A stretch of 64,000 bases of DNA from UBA4416 sp040386075 (GTDB lineage Bacteria; Bacteroidota; Bacteroidia; B-17B0; Aurantibacillaceae), in assembly GCA_040386075.1 (NCBI GenBank), contig JAZKGE010000027.1, positions 62,001 through 126,000 of the forward strand. Reading direction: 5' to 3'. The position numbers were made by a program, and so were the translations under genes. The notes beneath the pieces are model-generated. The model ran no database searches. It saw only the letters and a program-made list of their open reading frames with translations, and was not told the origin of the DNA. This document shows, in pieces, positions 42,807 through 50,938 of this stretch; position 1 is the stretch's first letter; each line of letters starts with the position of its first letter.

Positions 42807-43256
42807 ACCACATAGAAACATAGAATGATTACTCAAAAATATTTGGATGAACTTACTTATGAAGTTGTTGGAGCATCTATTGAAGTTCACAAAATAATGG
42901 GAAGGGGTTTATTAGAAAACGTCTACCAAAAGTGTATAATAGAAGAGTTGAAGCATAGAAAAATAAATTTTTTGACAGAGGTAAAAATACCCGTTATTTA
43001 TAAAGATAAAAAACTTGATGTGGACTTTAGATGTGATGTGTTTATAGAAAAGTGCCTGGTTGTTGAATTAAAGTCTGTATTAACAATATCTAATGTGCAT
43101 GAAGCGCAGCTTCTGAACTATATGAAACTCCTAAAATCACCTAAGGGAATTTTGATAAATTTCAATTGTTTCAATATTTTCAGAGAAGGACAAAAAACTC
43201 TGGTAAATGAATATTTTAATAGCTTGCCTCGCCAATAATCTATGTTTCTATGTGGT
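42807..43256 (+). mobile_element. GxxExxY gene enclosed by a perfect 18-bp inverted repeat
   Basis: Left arm ACCACATAGAAACATAGA (42807-42824) and right arm TCTATGTTTCTATGTGGT (43239-43256) are exact reverse complements. The left arm ends at the base before the ATG (42825) and the right arm begins at the base after the stop (43236-43238), so the unit contains arm, gene, arm and nothing else. Outer flanks (TTTT-ACCAC and TGTGG-TTAAA) also look alike. No target-site duplication is evident to me. A cassette-like mobile unit, or a self-complementary transcript, are the two readings. Confidence 0.65.
42825..43238 (+). CDS. GxxExxY protein
   Basis: 137 residues. The name-giving motif is G28-L-L-E31-N-V-Y34 (MGRGLLENVYQKCIIEEL). 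It is preceded by YEVVGASIEVHK and followed by VDFRCDVFIEKCLVVELKSV, whose D, E and K positions fit a PD-(D/E)xK nuclease-like core. Biological role of the family is unproven; members often occur in several copies per genome and are scattered. Here the gene fills an inverted-repeat cassette exactly. Confidence 0.9.
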   Translation: MITQKYLDELTYEVVGASIEVHKIMGRGLLENVYQKCIIEELKHRKINFLTEVKIPVIYKDKKLDVDFRCDVFIEKCLVVELKSVLTISNVHEAQLLNYMKLLKSPKGILINFNCFNIFREGQKTLVNEYFNSLPRQ

Positions 43257-43370
43257 TAAATTTTTTGCCTTTGAGTACGAACTGCTGATCAATCAATAAA
43301 CAGTTGTTTTTAGACTAATTTCATCTATTTTTTGAAAATTTACTTATCTTTATTCAGATCGAATAATGTG

Positions 43371-43937
43371 ATGAGCAAACTAACAAAATTTACCGAAACT
43401 ATCTCAACCTTGAATGTTCTTCCAAAGGCTTCCTTACGGGAAGATTATGAAAAATGTGAGTTTGTTAATTGTACGTTTTCGGACATATCGAATATTAATT
43501 TTATTAGCTGCTTATTTACAAACTGTAATTTAAGTAACTGTAAGATCAATAATGCCAAATTACAGGGAGTAGAGTTTATAGATTGTAAATTATTAGGACT
43601 CAATTTTTTTCAGGCTAAAGATTTTGCTTTTGAAGTGTATTTTGAAAAATGCCTTTTGGATTACGCTTCGTTTGATAGTAAAAAAATGAATAAGAGTGAA
43701 TTTAAGTCATGCAAAATGCATGAAGTTAATTTTACAAATTCGGATCTGTCTAAGGCATCATTCATTGATTGTGATTTATATGAGGCAATTTTTGCTAAAA
43801 CAAATCTTGCAGGCATTGACTTTACAAGTTCCAGCAATTTTGCTATTGACCCGGAGATCAACAATGTAAAAAAAGCAAAGTTTTTATCTCAGGATCTCTT
43901 CCGGCTTTTAACAAGACATGACATTGTAATAGAATAA
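43371..43937 (+). CDS. Pentapeptide-repeat protein
   Basis: 188 residues from the ATG at 43371 (MSKLTKFTETIS); a TTG at 43332 is the only upstream option. Repeats of the A(D/N)LxX type are loose, with Cys and Phe at the central sites (FVNCTFSDISNINFISCLFTNCN, then ANLAGIDF-like units such as KTNLAGIDFTS). They form a right-handed quadrilateral beta-helix. Some pentapeptide proteins mimic DNA and protect gyrase, but this cannot be inferred here. The next gene starts four bases after its stop. Confidence 0.85.
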   Translation: MSKLTKFTETISTLNVLPKASLREDYEKCEFVNCTFSDISNINFISCLFTNCNLSNCKINNAKLQGVEFIDCKLLGLNFFQAKDFAFEVYFEKCLLDYASFDSKKMNKSEFKSCKMHEVNFTNSDLSKASFIDCDLYEAIFAKTNLAGIDFTSSSNFAIDPEINNVKKAKFLSQDLFRLLTRHDIVIE

Positions 43938-43941
43938 AAAC

Positions 43942-44394
43942 ATGAAAAAATTAATTCTTATTTTAAGCATCGGCCTATTAATGCCAATTGTATCAAGGGC
44001 TCAAAAACCAACCTACGATTCAACTTTAGCTAAAAAATTGCAAGCCGATGATTATGGTATGAAGATGTATGTATTTGTGATGTTGAAAACAGGAAGTAAT
44101 ACATCTACAGATAAAGCTGCAAAAGACAAAGCCTTTGCCGGTCATATGAAGAATATTCAATGGATGACTGATAATGGGAAGTTAGCAGTAGCAGGTCCGT
44201 TCGAAAAAGGCGGAACTCATCGTGGATTATTTATTTTAAATGTAGCCACTTTTGAAGAGGCTAATAAACTATTAGACGGAGATACTGCTATTAAGGAAAA
44301 ATACCTGGAGCCGGAACTAATTCAGTGGTATGGTTCTGCTTCTTTAATGGAAACACCTGAAATTCATAAAAAACTGCAAAAGAAAAATTTCTAG
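43942..44394 (+). CDS. Exported YciI-like protein
   Basis: 150 residues with a signal peptide (MKKLILILSIGLLMPIVSRAQ). The YCII-related domain follows from about residue 40: MYVFVMLKTGSN, GHMKNIQWMTDNGKLAVAGPFEKGGTHRG and AVAGPF are its core. YciI proteins are ferredoxin-like dimers with a suspected His-Asp active site; H at AGHMKN and the Asp following fit loosely. Exported YciI proteins are common in Bacteroidota. Second gene in a four-gene run. Confidence 0.85.
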   Translation: MKKLILILSIGLLMPIVSRAQKPTYDSTLAKKLQADDYGMKMYVFVMLKTGSNTSTDKAAKDKAFAGHMKNIQWMTDNGKLAVAGPFEKGGTHRGLFILNVATFEEANKLLDGDTAIKEKYLEPELIQWYGSASLMETPEIHKKLQKKNF

Positions 44395-44397
44395 GAC

Positions 44398-45303
44398 ATG
44401 AACTATTTACGGTTGTTCATATTTTCTGTACTTGCTTTGAATGCAACAGCTCAGCTTACTGAACAAAATTATCGCATCTATTCGGTAAAACAGGCTAGGG
44501 AAGTGGCTATAAGTGATATTGTAAGTGACATGAACACTCATGATGTGTTATTTTATGGTGAAGAGCACAATGATTCGGTAACACATTATTTAGAGTTTAA
44601 GATTTTAGAAGCATTACATCAAAAATTCAATTCAAGTGTAACACTTTCGATGGAAATGTTTGAACGTGATGTGCAGCCTGTGATGAATGAATATTTAACA
44701 TCGGATATCAGGGAAAAGAATTTCAAGAAAGATGCCCGTGCCTGGAGCAACTATAAAGATTATCGCTCCATGGTTGAACTTTGTAAAACAAATAAACTGG
44801 ATGTCGTTTGTGCCAATGCAGCAGGACGTTATTCTAACCTGGCAGGTCGTAAAGGACAGAAAGCATTAATGGCCTTACCTGATGAGTCAAAAAAATATTT
44901 TGCGCCTTTGCCCTATGATACAACTTCAGGAAAATACTACGAAAAACTGGTAGGCTTGTTTGATGATGGTAATTCAAAAAAGAAAAAGCAGCCATCTATG
45001 GGTGAATCATTTAGTTTGATCATGGCCCAATCGCTGTGGGACGCTACAATGGCTTATTCTATCGCCGATTATTTGAGATCACATCCCGGCAAAAAAGTGT
45101 TTCAGGTCAATGGACGTTTCCATAGCGACGAGCATTTTGCTGCAGTTACACAGTTAAAAAGATATAACTCGGGCATTAAGTATTTGGTTATTTCTTCGGG
45201 TTCTGATGAAAAATTCCCTAATATTGATTGGAAGAAATACGAACACCTGGGAGATTATATCATTATAACTGATCCTAAAGTACCCAAAACCTATAAAGAC
45301 TAA
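44398..45303 (+). CDS. ChaN-like exported protein (haem-iron uptake, DUF399/TIKI fold)
   Basis: 301 residues with a signal peptide ending near NATAQ. The ChaN domain shows HDVLFYGEEHNDSVTHYLEF, TLSMEMFERDVQPVMNEYL, ANAAGRYSNLAGRKG and a C-terminal VFQVNGRFHSDEH. E in GEEHND and H in GRFHSDEH are typical of this TIKI/TraB-like fold, which binds haem in Campylobacter ChaN. In Bacteroidota the substrate is unverified. It lies in an operon with the YciI-like gene (3-base gap) and the thioredoxin gene (3-base gap). Confidence 0.85.
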   Translation: MNYLRLFIFSVLALNATAQLTEQNYRIYSVKQAREVAISDIVSDMNTHDVLFYGEEHNDSVTHYLEFKILEALHQKFNSSVTLSMEMFERDVQPVMNEYLTSDIREKNFKKDARAWSNYKDYRSMVELCKTNKLDVVCANAAGRYSNLAGRKGQKALMALPDESKKYFAPLPYDTTSGKYYEKLVGLFDDGNSKKKKQPSMGESFSLIMAQSLWDATMAYSIADYLRSHPGKKVFQVNGRFHSDEHFAAVTQLKRYNSGIKYLVISSGSDEKFPNIDWKKYEHLGDYIIITDPKVPKTYKD

Positions 45304-45306
45304 AAC

Positions 45307-46503
45307 ATGAAAACATCAATTCTAACTTTCGCAATTCTAGGCATATTATCAATCTCAGTAATTGCTCAAAATAAAGGTATAGCCTTTGAGCATGGCACCT
45401 TTGCGGAAATTAAGGCAAAAGCATTAAAGGAGAATAAACTCATTTTCATAGATGCTTATACAACATGGTGTGGGCCTTGTAAACAAATGTCAAAAAATGT
45501 GTTTACAGATGCTGCCGTAGCTGAACATTATAATAAGAACTTTGTGAATGCCAAAATTGATATGGAAAAAGGCGAGGGCATTGAAATCGCCAAACAATAC
45601 CAGGTACAGTGCTACCCTAATTTGTTATTTATTGACGGTACCGGAAATTTGGTGCATCGCGTAGCTGGTTCTATGACCGCTAAAGATTTTATTGCTTTAG
45701 GAGAAAATGCTAAAATTCCAGAAAAGCAATTTTCGTACTATTCTAAGAATTATGAAGCTAATAAAAATAATACAGAATTTTTACTAAAGTACATTGAGGC
45801 AAGAGAAGGAACTTGTCTCGAATCAGATGAGATCGTTGCCACTTATTTTTCACAACAAAAAGAAGCTGACCTTACCAATAAAGCTAATTGGGATATGATC
45901 ATGTATCACGTTAATGATCCGGAGTCGAAAGAGTTTAATTATTTAATGGCTAATAAACAAAAGTATGCTGAGCTATATTCCGAGAAAGTAGTTAATGGTA
46001 AAATTGATGCGGTTAATCAAAGCCATTTATTCTCTATTATCAAAACAAAGCCATTTGATGAAAAATTGTATAATGATACGAAAGCTAAGATCGAAGCATT
46101 AAATACACCTAATACAAAATTAATATTCTTTGAAGCGGATTTGAAACTGGCAGAAAGAACTCAAAACTGGAGCAATTACGCTAAGCTTGCGGTTGCTAAC
46201 GTTGATCTGTATTATTTGAAAGACGCTAATACACTTAATTCCATTTCCTGGAATTTTTATGAAAAGGTGGAAGATAAGGAAGCGTTGTTGAAGGCAGAAT
46301 ACTGGGCCAAAACTGCTTGTGAGCTTGATAAAAATTACGCTAATTTAGATACTTATGCGGCTGTGTTATATAAGTCGGGCAAAAAAGACCTTGCTTTGAA
46401 AACTGCTAATGAAGCCATTGAACTGGCTAAAAAAGAAAAATATACTTCTGATGAGTATAAAGGAACAAGCGAACTGGTTCAAAAAATTAAAGAAGGAAAG
46501 TAA
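45307..46503 (+). CDS. Exported thioredoxin-family protein with helical C-terminal domain
   Basis: 398 residues. Signal peptide ends near SVIAQ. A thioredoxin fold follows (about 30-125) with the redox motif C55-G-P-C58 in YTTWCGPCKQMSKNVF, and the cis-proline region QCYPNLLFID. Residues 140-398 are helical and repeat-like, probably TPR-related, ending with YKSGKKDLALKTANEAIELAKK. Periplasmic thiol-disulfide exchange or sensing is likely. Last gene of the pentapeptide-YciI-ChaN-thioredoxin operon. Its stop abuts the stop of the converging gene at 46504. Confidence 0.88.
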   Translation: MKTSILTFAILGILSISVIAQNKGIAFEHGTFAEIKAKALKENKLIFIDAYTTWCGPCKQMSKNVFTDAAVAEHYNKNFVNAKIDMEKGEGIEIAKQYQVQCYPNLLFIDGTGNLVHRVAGSMTAKDFIALGENAKIPEKQFSYYSKNYEANKNNTEFLLKYIEAREGTCLESDEIVATYFSQQKEADLTNKANWDMIMYHVNDPESKEFNYLMANKQKYAELYSEKVVNGKIDAVNQSHLFSIIKTKPFDEKLYNDTKAKIEALNTPNTKLIFFEADLKLAERTQNWSNYAKLAVANVDLYYLKDANTLNSISWNFYEKVEDKEALLKAEYWAKTACELDKNYANLDTYAAVLYKSGKKDLALKTANEAIELAKKEKYTSDEYKGTSELVQKIKEGK

Positions 46504-48171
46504 TTAAAGGTTCATGTATTTCCAGAACGCTTTAAACTTCTGCAAATGCTTGATCCAGGGCTGTTCTGTTTTAGCCGATTTTAGCTGAATAAATAATTCA
46601 ATATCCTTCTTATGTTTGTCTTGCCATTCTCTGCAATTTGGCTGAATACTGAATAGAATAGCTATTTGTTTGGCATATTCAATGTCTTCTGCTTTCCAGC
46701 TTTTGGTATCTATTCCTGTATTTTGTTTTAATTGCTTAAAGCAAACAGCTACAGCTTTTTGTCGATCACCATTAAAAAAGTGGTTAATGTAATTCGTAAT
46801 ACGCTGGCTCAACTTTTCAGGATCATAGTTTGGATAGCTCGTTTCAGTTAGTGTTAAAGCTAAATTACTTTTGGTGTATTTCTTTAATGTTGCAACTTCA
46901 CTTTTATATTTAGGGTCAACCAATTTTTGTTTTTCTTCCTTTAGAGCCAGTTCCCTTAATTTCTCATCCTCAGGCCTGAAACCGAGTTTGTAATAAAACC
47001 AGAATGCCCCTGTTTTAATGGCTTCCATATTATGTAAGCCAAACTGATAAGGTTTCACTACAAAACGCGTTGCACCAAAATACTGGTGATAAACCCGTAG
47101 TAACTCACATATTATTAATCCTGATTCCCCGCCTCTGAATGATTCTAAAATGTTAATGCCAAACTGACTTCGTTCTCCAAAGATCCAACCGCCGCCATAA
47201 GAAGCAGGAACATTATTTTTAAATACCATGTAGCCAATATAGGATTCCAATGAATAGCGTTTGTCAACAGTGCTTCCAAATAAGGCAATGGAAATCCCTT
47301 TGTCTAATTGAAATAGGGTGATATCATCTTTATTGGCATTGGTAAAGGGTTCTGTTTCTCTGTACAAATAAAACAAGGTCATTTTTGCGGCGTCTATAAT
47401 GCGCGCTTTGTCTTTATCAGTAAGCTTTACGGGTTGAGGTAATTTTTGTTGAATGATCTCCGGTAAACTTGTTTTCTTTTCTAATGGTTTAGTGTGGTAA
47501 TAGATTGGAAGATCCGTTCCTCTTAAAAAACTAACCGAATTATCCTGATCAGAAACTTTCCACTGTACAAAAATACCCAGTTGATTATAGATGATGTTTT
47601 GTGTTTTTGAATCAAAATCCGATTGTTTAATCAATTGCAACAACCATTCAAGATCAGTTATCGTTTTTGAAGTGTTGAATTGTGATAGCCTGTTTTTCAG
47701 ATCCTTTTCTCCTTCATGTATCTTAGAGTATTCTACATAGGGTAGTAATAATTTCAAGACCGATTTTTGTGTTTCAATAGAGGAAGAAGCACTGTGTATA
47801 GACACCTGTCCGGGAAATTTTTGCGTGATGTAACTGACTTTGGTAAATGAAAAGTTACATTCAACAGCTGTATGCAATAAGCCTGTTCCGCTTAATTTAT
47901 CCGGTAAAGTTGATCTCTTTTCTAATTGAACCAGCAATTTTTGCAGTGTATTTTTTGTTAGTTCAAACAGATCTTTATTGGAAGGATAAGCCATCATGGC
48001 CATTAACACCTGGTGAAACTGCTGAAAAGTTTGTGGTTTATATAAAGAGAGCGGAGAGAGCTCTTTTAACAATTGATGTTTTTCTTCATCAAAATTTTTG
48101 TCAAACTGGAAAACAAGCGATCTTAATTTAGTTAACTTTTCTATGAAATCTACTTCTGTAATATTCGCCAT
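46504..48171 (-). CDS. Uncharacterised protein with a GNAT-like segment
   Basis: 555 residues, no signal peptide. The N-terminal 210 residues are helical repeat-like. Around residues 280-390 the order of elements (LFQLDKGISIALFGSTV, YIGYMVFKNNVPASYGGGWIFGERSQFGINILESFRGGES then GLIICELLRVYHQYFGATRFVV and AFWFYYKLGFRPED) recalls a GNAT N-acyltransferase: beta strands, a Gly-rich acyl-CoA loop and a terminal YYKLGF. The QFGINI/FRGGESGL stretch replaces the usual Q/RxxGxG/A motif, so substrate binding is uncertain. I do not recognise a named family. Its start lies next to the repeat at 48234. Confidence 0.6.
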   Translation of the reverse strand: MANITEVDFIEKLTKLRSLVFQFDKNFDEEKHQLLKELSPLSLYKPQTFQQFHQVLMAMMAYPSNKDLFELTKNTLQKLLVQLEKRSTLPDKLSGTGLLHTAVECNFSFTKVSYITQKFPGQVSIHSASSSIETQKSVLKLLLPYVEYSKIHEGEKDLKNRLSQFNTSKTITDLEWLLQLIKQSDFDSKTQNIIYNQLGIFVQWKVSDQDNSVSFLRGTDLPIYYHTKPLEKKTSLPEIIQQKLPQPVKLTDKDKARIIDAAKMTLFYLYRETEPFTNANKDDITLFQLDKGISIALFGSTVDKRYSLESYIGYMVFKNNVPASYGGGWIFGERSQFGINILESFRGGESGLIICELLRVYHQYFGATRFVVKPYQFGLHNMEAIKTGAFWFYYKLGFRPEDEKLRELALKEEKQKLVDPKYKSEVATLKKYTKSNLALTLTETSYPNYDPEKLSQRITNYINHFFNGDRQKAVAVCFKQLKQNTGIDTKSWKAEDIEYAKQIAILFSIQPNCREWQDKHKKDIELFIQLKSAKTEQPWIKHLQKFKAFWKYMNL

Positions 48172-48233
48172 AAATGGAATGTGTATTCATAAATTTACAA
48201 ATTTTATTTTAATAGATATTATGTGATAATTTT

Positions 48234-48289
48234 GTCACCCTGAACTTGTTTCAGGGTCTCATGAGATGCTGAATCAAGTTCAGCATGAA
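48234..48289. repeat. Dispersed palindromic repeat, copy 1
   Basis: 56 bases that match 56156-56212 except at two positions. Two small hairpins (CCCTGA...TCAGGG and ATGCTGA...TCAGCAT) are possible. As an alternative, CTGAACTTGTTTCAG can pair with CTGAATCAAGTTCAG as one long stem. It lies directly past the SdiA-regulated-like gene's stop. Confidence 0.75.
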
Positions 48290-48295
48290 AGAACT

Positions 48296-49168
48296 CTATG
48301 GCGTGTACTTAAACTTAAGCAGCGTTGGTTGATTTGTCTGCCCTTCATTTGAAATTAGCATATCGCCATTTGGATAAAAAGACAAACCTTCTGCTTTATT
48401 AAATACAAAATGGTTTAACTGTTCTATGTGTTCCAGCTCGCCTTTAAGATTACACATGAACAAACAATGATCATTGGCAGATAAAATGTAAAGTTGTTTA
48501 GTAACCGGATGAATAGCAATTTCAGAGGTGTTGAATTTTAAACCAACTTCTACCTTTTTACCATTTTTTGTTGTTCGGTGAGCTAATTGTATGCCATTCA
48601 ATTTGGCAAATAAATTAATGTCGATCGTATTAAAAGTATATGCCGGTTTTTGATTGAGCGTTTTTGTTTTCAGATCAAATTCATAAATACAACGAAGATC
48701 TTTATTTAACGGGTCTTTATTTATTCTGCCTTTTGCGCCTATCAATAAACGATTATTAATAGAGTCATAACAAAGGCCTTCGTTATTTAATGCAGGAATT
48801 CTTGTTGGATAAGTTTTTACTTTTAGCTTTCCGGTATGGTGATCTTTAATTTCGAATAAAACGCCATCACTTCTTAAAACATATAATAACGATCCAACAC
48901 GGGTTATGCCTTCATAATCACCATTTAAACCAAAGGTATATTGTTGTTTTATTATATGCGTTTTAGTGTCATACAAAAATAAGATCCCATCCTCATCCTG
49001 TATGCAGGCAATAGTTGTAGAATCTATGATTGTTAAGCCCGAAATCTCATGTAATGAAGCAGGAAGAACGTCATTTAATACAGGTTTGTTAAAATTATAG
49101 CCCAACACCAGCGTAGCACTTGCAATGCCAATAATGGTAATAAAAAATATGTAGATCAATTTAAGCAT
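48296..49168 (-). CDS. SdiA-regulated-like (YjiK-type) beta-propeller protein
   Basis: 290 residues. An N-terminal membrane/signal segment (LIYIFFITIIGIASATLVLGY) is followed by propeller sequence: LPASLHEISGLTIIDSTTIACIQDEDG, LNGDYEGITRVGSLLYVLRSDG and ISANDHCLFMCNL, which match the SdiA-regulated family. These are periplasmic or secreted propellers of unknown ligand. Last of a tight minus-strand operon (four bases after the SanA-like gene); the palindromic repeat after its stop probably helps to end the transcript. Confidence 0.85.
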   Translation of the reverse strand: MLKLIYIFFITIIGIASATLVLGYNFNKPVLNDVLPASLHEISGLTIIDSTTIACIQDEDGILFLYDTKTHIIKQQYTFGLNGDYEGITRVGSLLYVLRSDGVLFEIKDHHTGKLKVKTYPTRIPALNNEGLCYDSINNRLLIGAKGRINKDPLNKDLRCIYEFDLKTKTLNQKPAYTFNTIDINLFAKLNGIQLAHRTTKNGKKVEVGLKFNTSEIAIHPVTKQLYILSANDHCLFMCNLKGELEHIEQLNHFVFNKAEGLSFYPNGDMLISNEGQTNQPTLLKFKYTP

Positions 49169-49172
49169 GTTA

Positions 49173-49829
49173 TTATTTTCCGATCCAGATCTTTTTCCCT
49201 AAAAACTTAGGCGAGGTATATAAAACATATATATCCAAAATGCATTTTACACGTGCAAAATATTCCCTGACACGTGTTTTAAAAGAATAATTTTTATTCA
49301 CTTCCTTTGCGTTAAAGGCAATAGCATTGATATCATTTTTATTGGCAATAAATAGTGCTCGTTGATTATGAAATTCCTGTGAAACAATGGTAATGGAATC
49401 TTCTCCAAAAACTTCATTACAACGAACTACACTATCCAATGTTCTGAATCCGGCATAATCCAAAATGATGCAGGAATCGGGTACGCCTAATGCCATTAAG
49501 GCTTCACGCATATCGGATGGTTCATCATATCCTTTTGTGTGATTATCACCGCTTACTAAAAGATACTGAACTTTATTGGACTTGAATAATTGGTATGCTG
49601 CCATCATCCTATAAGTAAAATACATATTATTGGTACCGCGTATGGTTTTTTTGCTGGCGCCTAATACCAATCCAACTTTCCTAAATGGGATCTTATTAAC
49701 GTCGGTATATAATTGCGACTTAGTGCTGGAGTTGATCCAATAATTTGAAACAAGCAAAGAAATAAGGCAAGTTGCTAAAATTGATAGTAGCCACTTCAGG
49801 AACCTTTTTGACTTAATGAATGCAAACAT
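49173..49829 (-). CDS. SanA/YdcF-like DUF218 membrane protein
   Basis: 218 residues. One N-terminal membrane helix (WLLSILATCLISLLVSNYW), then a DUF218 domain with FRKVGLVLGASKK, YRMMAAYQLFKSNKVQYLLVSGDNHTKGYDEPSDMREALMALGVPDSCI, and ITIVSQEFHNQRALFIANKN. The SGDN, EPxxM and QEFHNQRA motifs are those of SanA, which affects vancomycin entry and envelope barrier in enteric bacteria. Its start codon directly follows the stop of the UbiA-like gene. Confidence 0.9.
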   Translation of the reverse strand: MFAFIKSKRFLKWLLSILATCLISLLVSNYWINSSTKSQLYTDVNKIPFRKVGLVLGASKKTIRGTNNMYFTYRMMAAYQLFKSNKVQYLLVSGDNHTKGYDEPSDMREALMALGVPDSCIILDYAGFRTLDSVVRCNEVFGEDSITIVSQEFHNQRALFIANKNDINAIAFNAKEVNKNYSFKTRVREYFARVKCILDIYVLYTSPKFLGKKIWIGK

Positions 49830-50684
49830 TTATATAAAAAATGAAACGATCGTAAAAGTTGCAAAAACCACACTCGCAATACCATTAGTTGTTCCAAAGG
49901 CAATATTTACTCTTGATAGATCATTGGGTTTTACAATGGTGTGCTGATAGATCACTAACCCTGTAAATAAGAACGTACCGATCCAGTATAAGAAATTAAA
50001 ATGACCAATGTATCCTGCTAACACAACAAAGGCAATAGCAAATACATGTAATATTTCCGAAAAACGTAAAGCACCTTTTGTTCCTAATAAAACCGGAATA
50101 GAATTTAATTTGTTTTCCCTGTCAAAAGTTTCATCCTGGAGCGCATAAATAATATCAAACCCACTTACCCAGCAAAATACGGTAAATGAAAATAACAAGG
50201 GGAGCCAGGCGAAATGCCCGGTAACGGCTAAATAGGCACCAATGGGAGCAAGACCTAGTCCGCAACCTAATACTAAGTGACAAAGAGGTGTAAAGCGTTT
50301 GGTGTAGCTATAAAATAATACAACAAATAGTGCTATAGGAGATAAATAAAAACAAATGGCGTTTATAAAATAAGTTGCTGTTATAAATAACAGGCAATTG
50401 ATAATAATAAAAAACAATGCATTTTTTGGATTGATAATTCCTGCAGGGATTTCGCGGACAGCGGTACGTGGATTCAATGCATCAAATTTTCGATCGATGA
50501 AACGATTGAATGCCATGGCCGAATTACGCGCGGTAACCATACAGGCCAACACTAACAAAAATAATTTCAGCGAAAATGTAAAACCTTCCTGCAATGCCAG
50601 TGTAAAACCAATGCAGGCAAATGGCAATGCAAAGATCGTGTGACTGAATTTTACAAGAGATAAATAATTTTTAATTTCTGACAT
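49830..50684 (-). CDS. UbiA-family prenyltransferase
   Basis: 284 residues from the ATG at 50684 (MSEIKNYLSLVKFSHTIFALPFA); a TTG 15 bases upstream is less likely. It has eight or nine membrane helices and both prenyl-diphosphate/Mg motifs: NRFIDRKFD and DETFDRENKLNSIPV. In an organism that uses menaquinone this is more likely to be MqnP (futalosine pathway, 4-hydroxybenzoate-polyprenyltransferase-like) than UbiA itself; the alternative is a MenA-type role. The sequence alone cannot settle it. It lies in the yicC operon, one base downstream of the small membrane gene. Confidence 0.85.
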   Translation of the reverse strand: MSEIKNYLSLVKFSHTIFALPFACIGFTLALQEGFTFSLKLFLLVLACMVTARNSAMAFNRFIDRKFDALNPRTAVREIPAGIINPKNALFFIIINCLLFITATYFINAICFYLSPIALFVVLFYSYTKRFTPLCHLVLGCGLGLAPIGAYLAVTGHFAWLPLLFSFTVFCWVSGFDIIYALQDETFDRENKLNSIPVLLGTKGALRFSEILHVFAIAFVVLAGYIGHFNFLYWIGTFLFTGLVIYQHTIVKPNDLSRVNIAFGTTNGIASVVFATFTIVSFFI

Positions 50685-50685
50685 C

Positions 50686-50937
50686 TTAATTTCTAGCAAT
50701 TAGAACCATTAAAAAAATAACAGGGAATGATGATAAGATCATTCCAATGTAACCAATACTAAATGCACCTTTTGTGATCTCAAATTTCGCATTCAAATAT
50801 ACGTTGATGGTTGCACAGGTAAATCCTATAACTGCTGATAATAGAGAGAACATTAATAAAAAAGGTTTTATCAATATAAGGCAACTGATTGTGCCAAATA
50901 CTACGGATAAAAGGCCTGTTAGTTTAAATAAATTCAT
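50686..50937 (-). CDS. Small membrane protein
   Basis: 83 residues with three hydrophobic helices (LTGLLSVVFGTISCLILIK, LLMFSLLSAVIGFTCATINV and SIGYIGMILSSFPVIFLMVLI). The GFxxATINVYLNAKFEI region is familiar from small Bacteroidota membrane proteins found next to yicC or prenyltransferase genes. No function is known to me. It starts one base after the yicC stop and ends one base before the UbiA-like start, which supports its being translated. Confidence 0.7.
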   Translation of the reverse strand: MNLFKLTGLLSVVFGTISCLILIKPFLLMFSLLSAVIGFTCATINVYLNAKFEITKGAFSIGYIGMILSSFPVIFLMVLIARN

Positions 50938-50938
50938 G

